From Micromonospora acroterricola (GTDB taxonomy: Bacteria > Actinomycetota > Actinomycetes > Mycobacteriales > Micromonosporaceae): DNA of 35,330 bases. This document shows positions 16,664 through 23,768 of this stretch, one piece after another. The notes below the pieces were generated by a model that had not been told where the DNA came from, made no database searches, and saw nothing but the letters and a program-made list of their open reading frames with translations. The stretch is taken from positions 1-35,330 of the forward strand of contig NZ_QGKR01000236.1 in the NCBI RefSeq assembly GCF_003172955.1, read 5' to 3'. The first letter of the stretch is position 1. The number at the start of each line of letters is the position of its first letter. The position numbers and the translations under genes were made by a program.

Positions 16664-17308
16664 TCAGTCGTCGCGTCCGGCACCGCGATCGGGTGCGCCC
16701 ATGTCCCCCGTCCGGGGCGTGCCATCGGCGAGCCCGTAGCGCAGGTACACGGTGCCGCTCGGACCGGCTACCGGCGGTTCGAGGAGTGTGACGTTCGTGG
16801 GCACCGCGCCGCCGTCGAACACCTTCTTCCCGACGCCGAGCACGATCGGGTGCACCCAGAGGTCGAGACGGTCGAAGAGCTTCTCGCGCAGGAGGGTCTG
16901 CACCAGGTTCAGGCTCCCGACGACCTTCACGTGCTCGTGCCGGCCACGGATCTCGCGTACCGCGCCCACCAGATCCGGGCCGAGCTGGGTGGACCCGGCC
17001 CACGAGAGGTCGGGCCTGCCGCGGGAGGCCACGTACTTCGGGACGTTGTTGAAGAGCGTGGCGATCTCGTTGTCCGCGCCGCCCTCCTGGTGCGGCCAGT
17101 AGGCGGCGAAGATGTCATACGTCCGCCGGCCGAGCAGGAGGGCGTCCGTGCCCTCGTACGCGGCACCGACCTGCGCCCCGGCGACCTCGTCGAGCAGGGG
17201 CGCCTGCCAGCCGCCGAACGGGAACCCCACCGGGTCCTCGTCGGGGCCGCCGGGCGACTGCCCGACGAGGTCGAGGGTTGCGAAGAGCTCGATGTGGATG
17301 AGGCCCAT
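16664..17308 (-). CDS. RibD C-terminal/DHFR-like reductase family protein
   Basis: A 214-residue protein of the dihydrofolate reductase-like family (RibD-C fold). N-terminal MGLIHIELFATLDLVGQSPGG, the central LLGRRTYDIFAAYWP and VKVVGSLNLVQTLLREKLFDRLDLWVHPIVLGVGKKVF are characteristic. The family binds NADPH; the actual substrate of these short stand-alone members is unknown. About 25 residues after the last strand are a charged tail. Start ATG at 17308. It is convergent to the ABC operon (56-base gap). Confidence 0.9.
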   Translation of the reverse strand: MGLIHIELFATLDLVGQSPGGPDEDPVGFPFGGWQAPLLDEVAGAQVGAAYEGTDALLLGRRTYDIFAAYWPHQEGGADNEIATLFNNVPKYVASRGRPDLSWAGSTQLGPDLVGAVREIRGRHEHVKVVGSLNLVQTLLREKLFDRLDLWVHPIVLGVGKKVFDGGAVPTNVTLLEPPVAGPSGTVYLRYGLADGTPRTGDMGAPDRGAGRDD

Positions 17309-17443
17309 GCCGTACTCCCGATGAGTTGGTTGTCTCGGTCGGGAATCACCACCCCGTCCCGCGGTCAGCCCTGCGACGCCCGGCAGCAGCAGGTATGCCG
17401 TGCGCCCTGGTCCAGGCCGGGACGCCGCACGGGCACTCCCCGC

Positions 17444-17908
17444 TCACGATAGATCACTGAGCGGCAGCTTCATGCCCTCGTGGCTGGCGACGAAGCCGAG
17501 GCTCAGGTAGAAGCGGTGCGCGTCCTGGCGGGCCTTGTCCGTGGTGAGCTGCACCAGCGCGCAGCCGCGTTGCCGAGCCTGGTCGATGGCCCAGGCCATC
17601 AGAGCCCGGCCCAGCCCCTGGCCGCGCCGGTCGGAACGGACCCGGACCGACTCGATCAGGGACCGCTCGGCGCCGTGCCGCCCGAGCCCGGGTATGTAGG
17701 TGATCTGGAGGCAACCGACCAGCTCACCGCCCTGCTCGGCGACGATCAGCTGGTTGCGCGGGTCCGCGCTGATGTCCGCGAACGCCCGCTCGTACGCCTC
17801 GTCGACCTCGGTGAAGTCGCGGGCCTTGCCCAGGACGTCGTCGGCGAGCAGGGCGATGACGGCGGGCAGATCGGCCCGGACCGCCTCCCGGTAGGTCACG
17901 TCGGTCAT
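17444..17908 (-). CDS. GNAT family N-acetyltransferase
   Basis: A 154-residue acetyltransferase. The acetyl-CoA-binding motif is VRVRSDRRGQGLGRALMAWAIDQA (R.....GQGLG..L), and the C-terminal FYLSLGFVASHEGMKLPL closes the fold. The N-terminal TYREAVRADLPAVIALLADD is typical. Two ATG codons are possible, at 17914 and 17908; 17908 is preferred because AGG lies nine bases upstream. Substrate unknown. It is divergent from the potassium channel gene, with about 70 bases between them. Confidence 0.9.
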   Translation of the reverse strand: MTDVTYREAVRADLPAVIALLADDVLGKARDFTEVDEAYERAFADISADPRNQLIVAEQGGELVGCLQITYIPGLGRHGAERSLIESVRVRSDRRGQGLGRALMAWAIDQARQRGCALVQLTTDKARQDAHRFYLSLGFVASHEGMKLPLSDLS

Positions 17909-17981
17909 GCCCATGAGCCTGGCACAGCGACATCGGCGGATGGGCCGGTGCCGTTTGCCGGCACGGGGCAGCATGGGCGGC

Positions 17982-18494
17982 ATGGAGGCTCTGCTGCTGC
18001 CGTTCCGCTGGATCTACCGGGCGTTGGTGTGGTTCGCGAACTCGCCGCGCACGCTGATCACGTCGTACCTGCTGATGATCGTGGTCGCCGGGGTCATCTA
18101 CGGGGAGGTCGAGCAGCGCAGCCCCGCCGACGCGGTCTGGTGGGCGGTGGTGACCGCGTCCACCGTCGGGTACGGCGACATCTCACCGACCACCTGGGCG
18201 GGCCGTACGCTCGCCGCGCTGCTCATCTCGACCATGGTCCTGCTGGTCATCCCACTGATCACCGCGCACTTCGCCAGCCGGCTCATCGTCGACGACGACG
18301 CCTTCGAGCACGAGGAGCAGGAGCAGCTCAAGGCCGACGTGCGGCGGATGCGGGCGCTGCTGGAGGAGCTGGCCTCCCGGCAGGGCATCGAGCTGCCGCC
18401 GCTGCCGCCGACCCGACCGGTCACCGGGCCGGGCAGCGAAGCCCCTCCCTGGGAACGGTCAGGTCGATCAGGTAGGCGTCGACCGCGGCGGTGA
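17982..18494 (+). CDS. Two-transmembrane potassium channel
   Basis: A 170-residue pore protein of the KcsA/ion_trans_2 type. Helix 1 is about residues 26-40, the pore helix WWAVVTAS leads into the potassium selectivity filter TVGYGD (residues 61-66), and helix 2 is about residues 75-97. A charged coiled-coil-like segment (DDDAFEHEEQEQLKADVRRMRALLEELASRQG) follows, which could assemble the tetramer in the cytoplasm. The last 25 residues (WERSGRSGRRRPRR) overlap the end of the convergent hydrolase gene by 74 bases. The start could also be the ATG at 17973. Confidence 0.9.
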   Translation: MEALLLPFRWIYRALVWFANSPRTLITSYLLMIVVAGVIYGEVEQRSPADAVWWAVVTASTVGYGDISPTTWAGRTLAALLISTMVLLVIPLITAHFASRLIVDDDAFEHEEQEQLKADVRRMRALLEELASRQGIELPPLPPTRPVTGPGSEAPPWERSGRSGRRRPRR

Positions 18495-20019
18495 CGCAGG
18501 AGGTCCGCGGGTAGGCGGTGTGCCCCTCACCCTCCCAGGTGAGCACCCGGCCGACGCCGAGCATCGAGGCGAGGCGGCCGGTCTGCTCGTAGGGGGTCGC
18601 CGGGTCGCCGGTGGTGCCGACCACCACGATCGGCGGTGCGCCGTTCGCCCGGCCGGTCGGGTACGGGTCCCGCCCGCCCGGCCACTCCACGCAGCTCAGC
18701 ATGCCGACCGCGAGCGCCGGCCCGAACAGCGGGTACTTCGTGCGCCACTGCGACTGCAACTGGCGGATCTGCTCCCGGCTCGGCTTCTCCGTCTCGTCGG
18801 CGCAGTTGATGGCGAGGTTGGCGTCGAACAGGTTGGAGTAGTGCCCGTCGTCCTCCCGACCGGCGTACGCGTCGGCGAGCCGGAACACGTCCTTCGGGTC
18901 GCCCTCGGCGAGCCGGTCGATCGCCCGGGCCAGCTCCTGCCAGCCGGACTCGGTGTAGAGCGAGGAGATGACCGCGTAGAAGACCCAGCCCGCGGTGGCC
19001 TCCCGCCCGTCGGCGCCCCGGACCGGGGAGACCCGGGCCTTGTCGATGGCCGACGTGACCGCGGCACGCGCGTCCGGGGCGATCGGGCAGCGGGCGGCGT
19101 TGGCGCCGCACCAGCGGGTGAAGTTGCCGAAGGCCCGCTCGAAGCCGCGGGCCTGACTCTCGGACCCCGCCACCAGCCGCTGTCGCGGGTCGACCGCGCC
19201 GTCGAGCACCAACGCCCGCACCCGCTGCGGGTAGAGCTGGGCGTAGATGGCGCCGAGCAGGGTGCCGTAGGAGTAGCCCAGGTAGGTGAGCTTGTCGTCG
19301 CCGACGGCGGCGCGGACCGCGTCCATGTCCCGGGCGGCCTGCTCGCTGCCGTAGAGCGGCAACTGGTCGCCGTACCGGTCGCCGCAGCCGCGCCCGATGC
19401 GCTGGCTCAGCCCGGCGAAGCCCTCGAACGCGCCCTGGCTGGCCGGATCGGGGTCGTAGCCGAAGCTGGCGTCCAGGTCGGCGTCGGAGATGCACTTGAC
19501 CGGGCTGGACCGGCCCACCCCGCGCGGGTCGAAACCGACGATGTCGAACCGCTCGGTGATCGTGGCGGGCAGCCCGCCGAACTGGGGACCGAAGGAGAGG
19601 TAGACGGCGGTGTCGACGCCGGAGCCGCCGGGGCCGCCCGGGTTGATCACCAGTGAGCCCACCCGGTCCCGCTGTTTGGTGGACCGGGCCCGCAGCAGGG
19701 CGATCTCGAAGGTCTGCCCGGCGCCCGGCCCGGCGGTCGCCCCGCCGCCGGTGCCCCAGTCGCGCGGCACGGCGATCCGTGCGCACTCGTAGCGCATGTC
19801 CGGAGCGCCGCGCCCGACCAGCTCGTCGGCGACCTCCGGGCAGGCCCGCCAGGTCGGCGTGCCGCCGGTCGGCGCTGCCTCACCCTCCACCTGCGTGCGC
19901 GGCGCGAACGCGGGCAGGGTGCAGCCGGCGGTGAGCAGCGCGGCCACCACGAACGCGGCGAGAGTGCGACGGACCCGGCGACTGGTCGCCATCCGAGGCT
20001 GGTCGGCGGTGCGGGTCAC
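18421..20019 (-). CDS. TAP-type secreted alpha/beta hydrolase lipoprotein (S33-like)
   Basis: A 532-residue exported peptidase-like protein related to Streptomyces tripeptidyl aminopeptidases. Signal peptide with lipobox LTAGC (TLAAFVVAALLTAGC, about residues 19-33). The hydrolase core shows NPGGPGGSG (oxyanion region), the nucleophile elbow GYSYGT, and a TAP-like C-terminal domain with GDPATPYEQ (catalytic Asp region) and EGEGHTAYPRTSC (catalytic His). It probably trims peptides at the cell surface. GTG at 20019 chosen because GGAGGA is four bases upstream. It precedes by 31 bases the stop of the DNA ligase gene, so it may be co-transcribed with it. Confidence 0.92.
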   Translation of the reverse strand: MTRTADQPRMATSRRVRRTLAAFVVAALLTAGCTLPAFAPRTQVEGEAAPTGGTPTWRACPEVADELVGRGAPDMRYECARIAVPRDWGTGGGATAGPGAGQTFEIALLRARSTKQRDRVGSLVINPGGPGGSGVDTAVYLSFGPQFGGLPATITERFDIVGFDPRGVGRSSPVKCISDADLDASFGYDPDPASQGAFEGFAGLSQRIGRGCGDRYGDQLPLYGSEQAARDMDAVRAAVGDDKLTYLGYSYGTLLGAIYAQLYPQRVRALVLDGAVDPRQRLVAGSESQARGFERAFGNFTRWCGANAARCPIAPDARAAVTSAIDKARVSPVRGADGREATAGWVFYAVISSLYTESGWQELARAIDRLAEGDPKDVFRLADAYAGREDDGHYSNLFDANLAINCADETEKPSREQIRQLQSQWRTKYPLFGPALAVGMLSCVEWPGGRDPYPTGRANGAPPIVVVGTTGDPATPYEQTGRLASMLGVGRVLTWEGEGHTAYPRTSCVTAAVDAYLIDLTVPREGLRCPAR

Positions 20020-20050
20020 GTGGTCCTCCGGAGTCGGGTCGACGGCCAGG

Positions 20051-21166
20051 CTACGCCGGGCCGGACGCGGCCCGGTCCACGGTGGCCGCCGGGTCGCCGC
20101 GCAGCACCTGGTCGACATCGAAGCGGATCGGACGGTCGAGCTGGTCGTAGCGGCAGGAGCGGGGATCGCGGTCCGGTCGCCACCGGACGAACTGGGCGGT
20201 GTGCCGGAACCGCTCGCCCTCCATCGCGTCGTAGCCCACCTCGACGACCAGCTCCGGGCGCAGCGGCTCCCACTCCAGGTTCTTCGTGCCGGTCCATCGG
20301 CTCACCCCGCCCGGGATGCGCTGCCCGCGCTCGTGGTCGCCGTGCACCCACGGGTGCTCGCCGCCGGTGTCCCGGTAGGGCGCCAGCTCGTCGAGCAGCT
20401 CGGCCCGCCGGGCCATGCTGAACGACGCGCTCACCCCCACGTGGTGCAGCACTCCGGCGTCGTCGTAGAGGCCGAGCAGCAACGAGCCGACCACCGGGCC
20501 GGACTTGTGCCAGCGGAAGCCGGCCACCACCGCGTCCGCGGTGCGGGCGTGCTTGACCTTGAACATCAGCCGCTTGCCCGGCTCGTAGGGCAGGTCGGCC
20601 GGCTTGACGATCAGCCCGTCCAGCCCGGCGCCCTCGAAGACGTCGAACCAGCGGCGCGCGGTCTCCGCGTCGGTGGTCACCTGGGTGACGTGCACCGGTG
20701 GGACCACCCCGGACAGCGCCTCGACCAGCCGCTCCCGGCGGCGCGGGTAGGGCTGGTCGAGCAGGGCCTCGTCGCCGATGGTCAGCAGGTCGAAGGCCAC
20801 GAAGTCGGCCGGCGTGGTCTCGGCCAGCAGCTTCACCCGGGACGCGGCCGGGTGGATGCGCTGGGCCAGCAGCTCGAAATCCAACCGGGGCTGGCCGCCC
20901 GGACCGTCCCGCCGGATCACGATCAACTCGCCGTCGACCGCGCACCGCTCGGGCAGCTGCCGCAGGGCCTGCTCGACCACCTCGGGGAAGTAGCGGGTCA
21001 TCGACTTGCCGCCCCGGCTCGCCAGCTCCACCTCGTCGCCGTCGCGGAACACGATGCAGCGGAACCCGTCCCACTTGGGCTCGTAGGTCACCCCGGGCGT
21101 GGTGGGCAGCTTGGTGACGCTCTTGGCCAGCATCGGCTCGACCGGGGGGTTGATCGGCAGGTCCAC
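20051..21166 (-). CDS. Stand-alone ATP-dependent DNA ligase (LigC/LigD-Lig-like)
   Basis: A 371-residue ATP-dependent DNA ligase. The adenylated lysine is Lys31 in motif I, YEPKWDGFR; motif III region is DFVAFDLLTIGDE; motif IV is EGLDGLIVKP-like (EGAGLDGLIVKPADLPY); motif V is LMFKVKHARTADAVVAGFRW. The C-terminal OB domain covers about residues 230-350 with VVEVGYDAMEGERFRHTAQFVRWRPD. It lacks polymerase and phosphoesterase domains and is of the size of mycobacterial LigC. It could serve in end joining or backup repair. GTG start at 21166. Confidence 0.93.
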   Translation of the reverse strand: MDLPINPPVEPMLAKSVTKLPTTPGVTYEPKWDGFRCIVFRDGDEVELASRGGKSMTRYFPEVVEQALRQLPERCAVDGELIVIRRDGPGGQPRLDFELLAQRIHPAASRVKLLAETTPADFVAFDLLTIGDEALLDQPYPRRRERLVEALSGVVPPVHVTQVTTDAETARRWFDVFEGAGLDGLIVKPADLPYEPGKRLMFKVKHARTADAVVAGFRWHKSGPVVGSLLLGLYDDAGVLHHVGVSASFSMARRAELLDELAPYRDTGGEHPWVHGDHERGQRIPGGVSRWTGTKNLEWEPLRPELVVEVGYDAMEGERFRHTAQFVRWRPDRDPRSCRYDQLDRPIRFDVDQVLRGDPAATVDRAASGPA

Positions 21167-21301
21167 GGCGACCAGTCAATCAGACGGTGCCGACAGTCGT
21201 GAGGCAGATCACCGTGGGTGCCGGGGCGGCGTGTCCGCCCGCGCGCCGCTCGTCCCGCGCGGGCGAATCAGATAACCGCAGGTCAGAGCTAGTTTCGCGG
21301 C

Positions 21302-21514
21302 ATGTCCGAGTGGGTTTGTGACTGCTGCGGGCGGTGGCGGGTGAGCGTCGAGCTGATCCGGGGCCGCTACCGGTACCGGCTGACCCGCCGCTACCCCGAG
21401 CGGTTCGGCGGCGGCCGGAACGTGCTCGGCGAGGTCGGGTCGGTGCCGGAGCTGGAGGAACTGCTGCGTCTGCGTACCCCGCTCAGCCTGGCCGACCTGC
21501 ACGAAGCGGCCTGA
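21302..21514 (+). CDS. Small Cys-containing orphan protein
   Basis: A 70-residue protein (MSEWVCDCCGRWRVSVELIRGRYRYRLTRRYPERFGGG...). The N-terminal CDCCG might be half of a metal-binding knuckle, but no second CxxC is present, so a zinc finger is not supported. The rest is basic and then acidic/leucine-rich (VPELEELLRLRTPLSLADLHEAA). No family recognised. No ribosome binding site precedes the ATG, and the region directly before it is slightly AT-richer (GATAACC, TAGTTT), so a leaderless start is possible. Coding potential rests on codon bias and composition. Confidence 0.55.
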   Translation: MSEWVCDCCGRWRVSVELIRGRYRYRLTRRYPERFGGGRNVLGEVGSVPELEELLRLRTPLSLADLHEAA

Positions 21515-21616
21515 TCCGGGCGGCCCCGCGTGGCCGGGCCGGCCGGTGGATGCCGGCGTCACGATCCACCGGGCAACCTCGTCTCGAAGCGCGGCGGCGG
21601 CTGGAGGCCGACGGGC

Positions 21617-21760
21617 TCAGGCGTCGGTGCGAGCAGGGCTGACCGTCGGCTTCTCCAGGACCGCCAGCCGGATGCCGCTCGGGTCCGGCCGCTGCGACAT
21701 GATCCGGTAGCCGTGCCGCTGGTACAGCCGCAGGTTGCGGGCTGTAGCGGTCGTCGCCCG
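21617..21760 (-). pseudogene. 3' remnant of a GNAT acetyltransferase
   Basis: On the minus strand the bases from about 21739 down to the TGA at 21617 read RNLRLYQRHGYRIMSQRPDP then SGIRLAVLEKP and a short tail. This is the C-terminal N.RLY.RHGYR...LEK block of GNAT enzymes. The rest of the gene (about 100 residues, with the acetyl-CoA loop) is absent: upstream the DNA changes into the start region of the DUF1990 gene on the other strand. No start codon fits. The upper limit given is approximate. Confidence 0.6.
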
Positions 21761-21818
21761 GCGGCCCGTCCGTGCCGGCCGTACCCTGGCCGTGTCCGGA
21801 CGAGGACGAGGGGGAGCG

Positions 21819-22322
21819 GTGGGCGAGCTGACGTACCCGGAGGTGGGACGGACCCGACAGGGGACGCTGCCCGCGGGTTACCACCACCTGCGCCACCGAT
21901 ACCCGCTGCCGGCCGGCTGCTTCGAGGTCGCGGCCGAGGCGGTGTTGGGCTGGCGGCTGCACCGGGCCGCCGGGGTCCGGATGCGCACCGACGCGCCGCG
22001 GGCCACCGAGGGCGTGCTGGTGAGCGCGGGCCTGGGCGTGGGGCCGGTCCGCGTCTGGGGGCCCTGTCGGGTGATCTGGAGCGAGGACTCGCCCCGGCTC
22101 GCCGGCTTCGGCTACGGCACCCTGCCGGGGCACCCCGAGCGGGGCGAGGAGGCGTTCCTGGTCGGCCGGGACGACACCGGCGCGGTCTGGTTCGAGGTAC
22201 GGGCGTTCAGTCGCCCGGACCGCTGGTTCACCCGCGCCGCCGGCCCGGCCGGCCGGGCCGTGCAGCACGCGTACGCCTGGTGGCTGGGTCGCACCCTGCG
22301 TCGGCTCTGCGCCGGCCGCTGA
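21819..22322 (+). CDS. DUF1990 (UPF0548) family protein
   Basis: A 167-residue soluble protein with the DUF1990 pattern: ELTYPEVGRTRQGTLPAGYHHLRHR near the N-terminus, an RMRTDAP...VLVSAGLGVGPVRVWGPCRVIW core, and FGYGTLPGHPERGEEAFLV followed by EVRAFSRPDRWFTRAAGP and QHAYAWWLGRTLRRL. Function unknown. The GTG at 21819 is supported by GGGGGAG three bases upstream; the earlier in-frame ATG at 21735 would include the GNAT remnant region. It is convergent with the glycosylase gene, 18 bases apart. Confidence 0.87.
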   Translation: MGELTYPEVGRTRQGTLPAGYHHLRHRYPLPAGCFEVAAEAVLGWRLHRAAGVRMRTDAPRATEGVLVSAGLGVGPVRVWGPCRVIWSEDSPRLAGFGYGTLPGHPERGEEAFLVGRDDTGAVWFEVRAFSRPDRWFTRAAGPAGRAVQHAYAWWLGRTLRRLCAGR

Positions 22323-22340
22323 GCACCGCCGCGCCGCCGG

Positions 22341-23261
22341 TCAGTAGCGGGCGAACGAGCGGATCGGCGCGCGGGGGCCGTACTTCGGCGCCTGGATGCC
22401 GGCGGCCTCCAGCAGCAGGCAGACCCGGCCGCGGTGACCCCGGAACGGCTCCAGCAGGGCCAGCATCCGGGCGTCGTCGCCCCGCGCCTCGCCGGCGAGC
22501 GCCCAGGCCACCGTGTTCGGTATGTGGTAGTCGCCGACGCTGACCGCGTCCGCGTCGCCGTAGACGATCCGGACCACCTCGGCGGCGGTCCACGGACCGA
22601 TGCCCGCGATCGCGGTCAGCCGTCGGGTGGCCTCGGCGGCGTCGGCGCAGCGCTCCAACCGGTCGGCGAGCGCGGCGGCGCGGCGCAACGTGTCGGCCCG
22701 GCGCTGCTCCACGCCGAACGGGTGGAACACCCAGTACGGGGTGGCCGCCACCGCGGTCGCCTCGGGTGGCAGCAGCAGCGGCTGCAGCGGGCCGGGCGCG
22801 GGCTCGCGGAAGTGCCGCACGGTCGCCGCGTACGCCCGGTACGCCTCCTTGCCGGTGACCTTCTGCTCGAACACCGCGCGCAGCAGGCGGGGGAAGACCT
22901 GCCCGGTCGCCGGCATCCGCAGACCCCGGTGCTCCCGGGCCAGCCGGGCGACCAGCGGGTGCGCCGCCGCCAGCTCGGCGAAGCCGGTCAGGTCGTCGCG
23001 GAGCCCGGCGATCGCGTCGGCCCGGGCCAGCACGTGCTCCGCGCCGGGCCCGTAGCCCTCGGCGAGCAGGTCGCCGCCGGCCGGCCGCAGGGCCAGGGTG
23101 GCCGGCCCGTCCGGGGTGCGGGTGGCCCACCAGAAGGTGCCGGCGGCGACGCGCGCGCACGGGTCGTACGGGCTGAAGGTGAGCCCGCGGACCGACGCGG
23201 CCAGCCGGTAGCCGGCCGGCGGGTGCAGCACCCTGGTCGCGGCGGGCTCGGTGTCGGTCAC
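22341..23261 (-). CDS. AlkA-like DNA-3-methyladenine glycosylase
   Basis: A 306-residue base-excision repair enzyme of the HhH-GPD superfamily. The helix-hairpin-helix is LTAIAGIGPWTAAEVVRIVYG, followed by the Gly/Pro-rich loop and catalytic-Asp segment DADAVSVGDYHIPNTVAWAL. Upstream FPRLLRAVFEQKVTGKEAYRAYAATV matches the family pattern of the conserved EQ(K/Q)V helix. An N-terminal domain of about 110 residues precedes it. It removes alkylated bases; substrate range cannot be told. No iron-sulfur cysteine cluster is present. GTG start at 23261. Confidence 0.9.
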   Translation of the reverse strand: MTDTEPAATRVLHPPAGYRLAASVRGLTFSPYDPCARVAAGTFWWATRTPDGPATLALRPAGGDLLAEGYGPGAEHVLARADAIAGLRDDLTGFAELAAAHPLVARLAREHRGLRMPATGQVFPRLLRAVFEQKVTGKEAYRAYAATVRHFREPAPGPLQPLLLPPEATAVAATPYWVFHPFGVEQRRADTLRRAAALADRLERCADAAEATRRLTAIAGIGPWTAAEVVRIVYGDADAVSVGDYHIPNTVAWALAGEARGDDARMLALLEPFRGHRGRVCLLLEAAGIQAPKYGPRAPIRSFARY

Positions 23262-23408
23262 CCCGCCACTCTGCCAGGTGCCGGGCCCCCGTCGCCGACC
23301 GCCATACCCGTTCCGCGCCCAGGCGGGGAGAAGCGTGACGGCACGTTCAGCCGGCCGTCCCGGTGCCCGCATACCCGCTGAACGGCCAGGATTAGTCGGG
23401 CGAATTGC

Positions 23409-23425
23409 CATAAAGCATCTTTATG
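23409..23425. promoter_or_regulatory. Short inverted repeat in the Stealth leader
   Basis: CATAAAG-CAT-CTTTATG, perfect 7-bp arms with a three-base centre, about 344 bases before the first Stealth start and within the AT-rich island. It has the size of a dimeric repressor site. Confidence 0.4.
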
Positions 23426-23651
23426 CCACGATCGCTTGTAGGTCCCGTCTCGATGGTGTGGTTTTTTGATGACCTGCAGGTGAATTCGCTGCCGGGGCCC
23501 ACCTGCGACGGCCCCTCACTCCGGAACCCGGAGCGGGTGGCTGGCCCCCGAGGCGGGTGCGGGTTGCGGGTCGTGCGCTGCTGATCACGGCGTTCCTCCA
23601 CCGCGCCGACTCGTCGCGCAGCACAACGGGGGAGCTGTGGAGAGGCGAGCG

Positions 23652-23723
23652 GTGATGGCTGCGTACGTGTTGGTCCGGTTTGAGCAGGTGGCGCCCGACG
23701 CCACGGTTTCGCAGCAGCGCTGA
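23652..23723 (+). CDS. Possible 23-residue upstream peptide
   Basis: GTG-ATG at 23652/23655 opens a short frame, MMAAYVLVRFEQVAPDATVS then QQR, ending TGA at 23721-23723. GGAGAGG at 23639-23645 is six bases upstream, a far better ribosome binding site than anything before the Stealth ATG at 23769. It lies in the same reading phase as the Stealth gene and ends 45 bases before it. It could be a leader peptide, a coupling frame, or chance. Confidence 0.3.
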   Translation: MMAAYVLVRFEQVAPDATVSQQR

Positions 23724-23768
23724 GGTGGCCGCGAACGACGCGGCCGTCCCGCCGCTACGGCCCCACGC

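Larger units (their letters stand above)
23262..23768. other. 507-base non-coding leader upstream of the Stealth operon
   Basis: No conserved gene is visible here. The stretch 23390-23470 is notably AT-rich for this genome (CATAAAG...CTTTATG, then GGTTTTTTGATG) and is the likely promoter zone of the Stealth operon and/or of the divergent glycosylase. GTTCAGC (23345-23351) recurs as GCTGAAC at 23377-23383, a widely spaced inverted repeat. ACCTGCAGGT at about 23474-23483 is a ten-base palindrome. Beyond these and the small reading frame listed separately, I see nothing. Confidence 0.6.
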
